The notes under the pieces: generated by a model
What the model was told of the DNA's origin: nothing
The model's database searches: none
The model's input: the letters and a program-made list of their open reading frames with translations, nothing else
Program-made: the position numbers and the translations under genes
Assembly (NCBI GenBank): GCA_031548545.1
Contig: JAVBQY010000003.1
Span: forward strand, 25,574-89,573
DNA length: 64,000 nt
From: UBA932 sp031548545
GTDB lineage: Bacteria > Bacteroidota > Bacteroidia > Bacteroidales > UBA932
Direction: 5' to 3'
Shown here: in pieces, positions 59,952 through 64,000 of the stretch
How the letters are laid out: each line of letters opens with the position of its first letter
Position numbering within the stretch: the first letter of the stretch is position 1

Positions 59952-61828
59952 CCGACGTATTAAACCATGAGTGCGGCATTGCCCTGATCCGCCTTCTTAA
60001 ACCGCTTGATTATTATAAAGAAAAATACGGCAGCTGGAGCTACGGCATTGAGCGTTTGTACCTGCTGATGGAAAAGCAACACAACCGCGGACAAGACGGC
60101 GCCGGGGTGGCCTCCATGAAACTCAATTCACCGGTAGGCCGGCCTTTCATAGACCGCAGCCGTTCCAATTCAGCCTCTCCCATCCGTGATGTATTTGACC
60201 ATATCAACCGTTCGCTGGCCCTTCTGCAGCGCAATCCGGAGGCCGACGCCCAATGGATAAAAAACAATGTTCCCTTCCTGTCGGAACTTTACCTCGGCCA
60301 CCTGCGTTACCGGACCCACGGCAGCCTGTCCCTCGAATACGTACACCCGGTGATGCGCTCCAGCAACTGGGAGTCCCGCAATCTGGTACTGGCCGGCAAC
60401 TTCAACCTCACCAATGCCGATGAGATTTTCGAACAGCTGGTAGAAATCGGACAGCACCCGCGTGATGTATCCGACACGGTTACCGTACTGGAAAAAATCG
60501 GCCATTTCCTTGATCGCGAAAACGAACGCCTATACAAAGGACTGCGCGAAACGGAGTCCGACAAACGGCTGATCGCTAAAAAAGTGGCTGCACAGATCAA
60601 CCTGCCCGGTATCCTGCAATCCGCCACCCACCGGTTTGACGGCGGCTATGCCATCGGCGGACTGATCGGCAACGGCGACGCCTTTGTCCTGCGCGACCCC
60701 CACGGCATCCGCCCGGCCTTCTACTACGCCGACGAGGAGATCGTCGTCGTAGCCTCCGAACGCCCTGTCATCCAAACCACCCTGCGCGTCCGCACCTCCA
60801 CCGTCAAAGAAATTATGCCCGGCCAGGCCATCATCATCAAATGCGACGGCAGCTGGAAAATCGAACAGATATTACCGGCAGAACAACGTACCGCCTGCTC
60901 CTTCGAACGCATCTATTTCTCCCGCGGCACCGACAAATACATTTACCGCGAGCGGAAAAAACTGGGCGAACAATTGGTACCGCAAATCCTCAAGACCGTT
61001 AACTACGACCTGGACAATACGATCTTCTCCTACATACCCAACACCTCAGAAACCGCCTTCTTCGGCATGGTGAAAGGGGTAGAAGACTACATGATCGAAA
61101 ACCGGCAAAAAGAAATCATGGCGCTGGGCGACCAACTGAACCCCGAGAATATCCGGCGGATTATCAGCAAGCGCATGCGGGCCGAGAAGATTGCCGTGAA
61201 AGACGTGAAACTGCGCACCTTCATTACCGAAGACAGCGCCCGTAACGACATGGTAGAACACGTATACGACGTCACCTACGGCGTAGTGCGCCGCGGCGTG
61301 GACAGCCTGGTCATCATCGACGACTCCATTGTGCGCGGCACCACCCTCAAACAAAGTATCCTCAAGATGCTTGACCGGCTGGAACCCAAAAAAATCGTAG
61401 TAGTGAGCTCCGCCCCGCAGATCCGTTACCCGGACTGCTACGGCATTGAAATGTCGCACATGAGCGAATTCTGCGCTTTCTTAGCCGCCATCGAACTGCT
61501 GAAAGAAAGCGGGCAAAGCGCCATAATTGATGAGGTATACCGCCTATGCAAGGCCCAGCAGGGACAGTCCAGCGACCAATTAGTCAACTACGTGAAAGAG
61601 ATCTACCGCCCCTTCACCCCCGAACAAATTTCCGCTAAAATAGTGGAATTGCTCCGGCCCGAGAATATGCAGGCCGAAGTGGAACTGGTCTTCCAATCCA
61701 TAGAAGGACTGCACGCCGCCTGCCCGGACAACAACGGCGACTGGTATTTCACCGGCAACTACCCTACACCCGGCGGAAACAAGGCGGTGAACAACGCCTT
61801 CATCAACTACTACGAGAAGGGTGTGTAA
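59948..61828 (+). CDS. purF: Amidophosphoribosyltransferase-family protein (PurF-like)
   Basis: Transfers ammonia from glutamine to PRPP, the first step of purine synthesis. It has 626 aa, longer than E. coli PurF (505 aa) but usual for this Bacteroidota form. The N-terminal nucleophile is Cys9 in NHECGIAL, so the first eight residues are expected to be removed. The glutaminase part has KQHNRGQDGAG and GHLRYRTHG, and the PRPP loop is VIIDDSIVRGTT near residue 458. The C-terminal extension of about 100 residues has no known role. It overlaps the SPOR-like gene by 4 bp. Bacteroidota often carry a second, shorter PurF, so this one may be a paralogue. Confidence 0.9.
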   Translation: MTDVLNHECGIALIRLLKPLDYYKEKYGSWSYGIERLYLLMEKQHNRGQDGAGVASMKLNSPVGRPFIDRSRSNSASPIRDVFDHINRSLALLQRNPEADAQWIKNNVPFLSELYLGHLRYRTHGSLSLEYVHPVMRSSNWESRNLVLAGNFNLTNADEIFEQLVEIGQHPRDVSDTVTVLEKIGHFLDRENERLYKGLRETESDKRLIAKKVAAQINLPGILQSATHRFDGGYAIGGLIGNGDAFVLRDPHGIRPAFYYADEEIVVVASERPVIQTTLRVRTSTVKEIMPGQAIIIKCDGSWKIEQILPAEQRTACSFERIYFSRGTDKYIYRERKKLGEQLVPQILKTVNYDLDNTIFSYIPNTSETAFFGMVKGVEDYMIENRQKEIMALGDQLNPENIRRIISKRMRAEKIAVKDVKLRTFITEDSARNDMVEHVYDVTYGVVRRGVDSLVIIDDSIVRGTTLKQSILKMLDRLEPKKIVVVSSAPQIRYPDCYGIEMSHMSEFCAFLAAIELLKESGQSAIIDEVYRLCKAQQGQSSDQLVNYVKEIYRPFTPEQISAKIVELLRPENMQAEVELVFQSIEGLHAACPDNNGDWYFTGNYPTPGGNKAVNNAFINYYEKGV

Positions 61829-61849
61829 GGAGGCTTAATTGCCGGTGCT

Positions 61850-62075
61850 CTAAGGCCTTACGCCTACCGCCAGGCCATCAAAAAAGACATTCCATTGCCG
61901 GATAAGTTTGTAAGCACTATTCTTTGTCCGATCACGCACATACAGCCTATGAGGTTTTATGTAAGCATTTAAGTATTGCACTCCCTTGCGGTAATGCTGC
62001 AAATCCACCTTTTTCAGATCAATATAATCCTGCTAAAAAGTTGGACTCCAATTGCAGAACTTCTTGTGTTGTCAT
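61850..62075 (-). pseudogene. Decayed short reading frame of unknown family
   Basis: On the minus strand an ATG at 62075 opens MTTQEVLQLESNFLAGLY, then TGA. In the neighbouring frame the sequence stays open with plausible content (LKKVDLQHYRKGVQYLNAY, then RDRTKNSAYKLIRQWN) to a TAG at 61850. Removing one T near 62020 would join them into a single frame of about 74 codons. The family is not recognised. This may be a broken gene or chance. Confidence 0.35.
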
Positions 62076-62139
62076 AATTATTGCGCGAGTATTGATGATT
62101 AAAATGTTATTTGATCTTTATTCCGTTCCTTGATTTCCT

Positions 62140-62226
62140 TGGACGCACCTGGCCGAAAAGCCGTTGCTATCCTGATTATTGAGCGTACCATCGCTGTTGT
62201 TGCGGTAGCCGGCAGCAAGCAGAAAT
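62140..62226 (-). pseudogene. Relic of a second FISUMP C-terminus with a 102-bp deletion
   Basis: This segment matches the end of the intact FISUMP gene. It encodes LAAGYRNNSDGT and NNQDSNGFSARCVQ in one frame. Compared with 62503-62692 it lacks exactly 102 bp, the DNA between two GCCGT motifs, so 34 codons are removed in frame. Confidence 0.82.
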
Positions 62227-62425
62227 AACAAACAATGAAAAGTGAGTGCTGAAAACAGGTAATATCCTAACAAACATTACCACCACTGTACTCATTCCTT
62301 GTAGAAACAAGTGACTCACCGAACTCAAAAGGCACACTTATGATAGCCGTAACCACCATAACTCAGGCCTGTAGAACAAGAACAAACGATCAAACAACAT
62401 TATTATTGATTATTTTCCGGAGCCC

Positions 62426-62476
62426 CGTTTTTTTATCCACCGCTCTTGCTGCGCTTGAGCGGTGATAAAAAAAACG
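62426..62476. terminator. Bidirectional terminator after the FISUMP gene
   Basis: Arms of about 20 nt, CGTTTTTTTATCCACCGCTC and GAGCGGTGATAAAAAAAACG, around an 11-nt loop. A/T runs on both sides allow function in either direction. Confidence 0.8.
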
Positions 62477-62499
62477 AAAAAACTAAAATACAAGAGTTC

Positions 62500-63999
62500 C
62501 TATTGGACGCACCTGGCCGATAAGCCGTACGCCTTATTGTCGTCGTAGGCCGGAGCGCTACCGCTACTAGTGAAGTACAGGTCGTATCCGCCCGTGCTAT
62601 TGTACTGCACAGAGGACCAATAGTTGCCGTAGCTATCCTGAATACTGAGCGTACCATCGCTGGAGTTGCGGTAGCCGGCAGCAGGAAGAAATATGCAGTT
62701 GCTTGGGGTAGGGAGTGAGCACGTGCCGGCGCCGGAGCCGTAGAAGCGACCGGCCACGGCGTTCCCTTTAGCACCGGCAGCCCGCCAAACAGTACCGGCA
62801 TTGTGCAAGGCCTGGAACTCCGCCTTGCTCGGCAATCGCCAACCCGCAGGACAGGGATAACCATTACTCCAACTTGATGCGGTACTTGTCCCGGATGTCC
62901 AATTCGTCATAGTACCTGGTGCTGTGACTGACCACGCCACCGACGGCTTATTCCACTGCACAAAGGGGGTATAGGTATCCGGCCTGTCGGCAAAGACCCA
63001 AGCTCCACCCGTGCCGGAGGCGGTGGTATAGGTAGAAGTACAGCCCGCCCAGGTGGTGGTGCCTAAGGTGTAGTTGGGCGCATTACAGTTGCCCATACAA
63101 GACGCACTTGCAATCGTCACCACATCACTCATCACCGACCAGCAGCCATCGGGGCTCTGCACCTGGCCCATATAGGTGCCGGCGCCTACGTTGGCCGTGC
63201 GCGCCCAGACAAGACCGGGGATATGGTAGTTCCTTTCATTCACATCGGGCAAGCCGTACCAGTCGGGCAGGCTAATGGTGGTGAGGGTGCCGGAGCAGAC
63301 GGTGAGCGTACCCGGAGTAAGGGTGGGCTTGGGCGGGGTCACCAGCAAGGTAGAAGCCACGGTAGTGGAAGTCACCGAACAACCGTTGGAGTTGGACACT
63401 ACCGCATAGACATTGCCTGCCGTAGCGGTAGTAAAGCTATTGGTGGTATTGCCCGTAGCACTGCCGCTCTGGTACCAGAGATAGTAAGGCCCGGAACCGG
63501 AGCCCGCGGTAGCCGCCACCGTGAAAGTGTTGGTATTGCCCGCACATACCGCTGCCGCTACGGGCTGCGTGCTGATCACAGGCAGGGCGTTCACCGTAGC
63601 CCCTACGGCAGTGCGTGAGGCCGAGACACACTGCGTCCCCGTATTGCGCGCCTGGGCGTAATAAGTAGTATTGCTTGCAACGGAAGGGCTGTAGGCCGTG
63701 TTACCGGAAAGCAGTAAGGTCCCACCCGTAGCGGCGCTGTACCAGTCAATGGTAGCCCCTGCAGAGGGGGTAGCCGACAGTGTAACCACCCCGCTGCCAC
63801 AACGCACGGCGCCGCTGCTGCCGGTCACCGTGGGCAGGGCCCCTGCGCAATCCACCAGTCCGCTGTTGCCGCTAAGGTCGGTATAGCTGCCTACGCGGAA
63901 ACCGGCAGGCAGGGTCCAGGAAGCTTCACTGGAAGGAAAGGTCATCGTCCCGCCGGAACTATTGACTATGATGCCGCAAAAGGGCGCGGTACCCACCAG
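62500..63999 (-). CDS. FISUMP-domain surface protein with Ig-like repeats (5' end outside window)
   Basis: An exported surface-type protein; 499 codons are visible and the frame runs off the right edge, so the N-terminus and any signal are missing. An in-frame GTG near 63996 is unlikely to be the start. The visible part has about three Ig-like modules (IDWYSAATGGT, then YLWYQSGSA, then LPDWYGL) rich in Thr, Ser and Gly, and then the Fibrobacter succinogenes major paralogous domain (FISUMP, TIGR02145 type) with CPAGWRLPSKAEFQ, LPAAGYRN, NYWSS and the terminal GLSARCVQ. The role is unknown, presumably adhesion. A relic of a paralogue lies downstream. Confidence 0.88.
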   Translation of the reverse strand: MVGTAPFCGIIVNSSGGTMTFPSSEASWTLPAGFRVGSYTDLSGNSGLVDCAGALPTVTGSSGAVRCGSGVVTLSATPSAGATIDWYSAATGGTLLLSGNTAYSPSVASNTTYYAQARNTGTQCVSASRTAVGATVNALPVISTQPVAAAVCAGNTNTFTVAATAGSGSGPYYLWYQSGSATGNTTNSFTTATAGNVYAVVSNSNGCSVTSTTVASTLLVTPPKPTLTPGTLTVCSGTLTTISLPDWYGLPDVNERNYHIPGLVWARTANVGAGTYMGQVQSPDGCWSVMSDVVTIASASCMGNCNAPNYTLGTTTWAGCTSTYTTASGTGGAWVFADRPDTYTPFVQWNKPSVAWSVTAPGTMTNWTSGTSTASSWSNGYPCPAGWRLPSKAEFQALHNAGTVWRAAGAKGNAVAGRFYGSGAGTCSLPTPSNCIFLPAAGYRNSSDGTLSIQDSYGNYWSSVQYNSTGGYDLYFTSSGSAPAYDDNKAYGLSARCVQ

Positions 64000-64000
64000 T

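Larger units (their letters stand above)
62076..62499. other. Gene-poor stretch with a FISUMP relic and a terminator
   Basis: The DNA between the decayed frame and the FISUMP gene holds the relic at 62140-62226 and the terminator at 62426-62476. Between 62227 and 62425 no frame, RNA or repeat is recognised; every frame is broken by stops. Confidence 0.6.

Noticed and set aside
61924..62133. Small plus-strand gene of 69 codons
   Set aside because: It would start at TTG, has no promoter or domain, and runs antisense to the decayed frame.

Overview
The window comes from a member of the Bacteroidota, most likely the order Bacteroidales. The reasons are a SusC-type TonB-dependent transporter, two proteins ending in type IX secretion (T9SS) sorting domains, a FISUMP-type surface protein, pyruvate:ferredoxin oxidoreductase, and promoters of the TTTG / TAnnTTTG type throughout. 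T9SS cargo together with a lysyl-endopeptidase-like domain suggests a lineage outside classical gut Bacteroides, but the genus cannot be read from the sequence. Gene density is high and no rRNA, IS element or CRISPR array was found.

Layout. (1) 1-13336: a polysaccharide utilisation locus. A truncated SusC-like transporter (minus) is divergent from an operon for GH30, GH16, two GH3 enzymes and a GH5-CBM6 protein, followed by an FHS-type sugar transporter. The set fits mixed beta-1,3/beta-1,6-glucan such as fungal cell wall or laminarin. (2) 13470-17315: peptidase T, ComEC and a free methionine-R-sulfoxide reductase. (3) 17355-33295: a large T9SS region. A minus-strand operon holds two copies of a two-gene module, each a giant secreted modular protein (1993 and 2101 aa) followed by a small beta-barrel protein (281 and 274 aa). 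A TPR-transmembrane-HTH regulator is transcribed divergently. (4) 33305-35193: a 1.8-kb AT-rich islet carrying one single-chain GmrSD-type (DUF262-DUF1524) restriction gene, bounded by perfect 63-bp direct repeats that duplicate the nifJ terminator and stop codon. (5) 35187-53600: housekeeping genes: nifJ, gcvT, an S4 RNA-binding protein, a DUF3078 protein, manA, udk, tRNA-Leu, tig-clpP-clpX, an envelope biogenesis operon (guaB, lipoprotein, surA, OstA-like), a YhcC-type radical SAM protein, a YhcH-family protein and a small conserved protein. (6) 53645-61828: fabD, tRNA-Arg, a decayed HigB toxin with an intact HigA-like antitoxin, a nudix hydrolase, hairpin repeats, aroE, a SpoU methyltransferase, miaB, a LEA14-like lipoprotein, a SPOR-like protein and a PurF-family enzyme. 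(7) 61829-63999: a gene-poor stretch with relics, then a FISUMP/Ig-like surface protein cut by the window end.

The two most interesting points are the duplicated giant-cargo plus beta-barrel module with its own divergent regulator, and the GmrSD islet whose flanking repeats would allow clean excision. Smaller points are a toxin-antitoxin locus caught in decay, a FISUMP relic with a precise 102-bp in-frame deletion, and three genes whose start codon lies exactly 4 nt after the -7 box, which predicts leaderless mRNAs.
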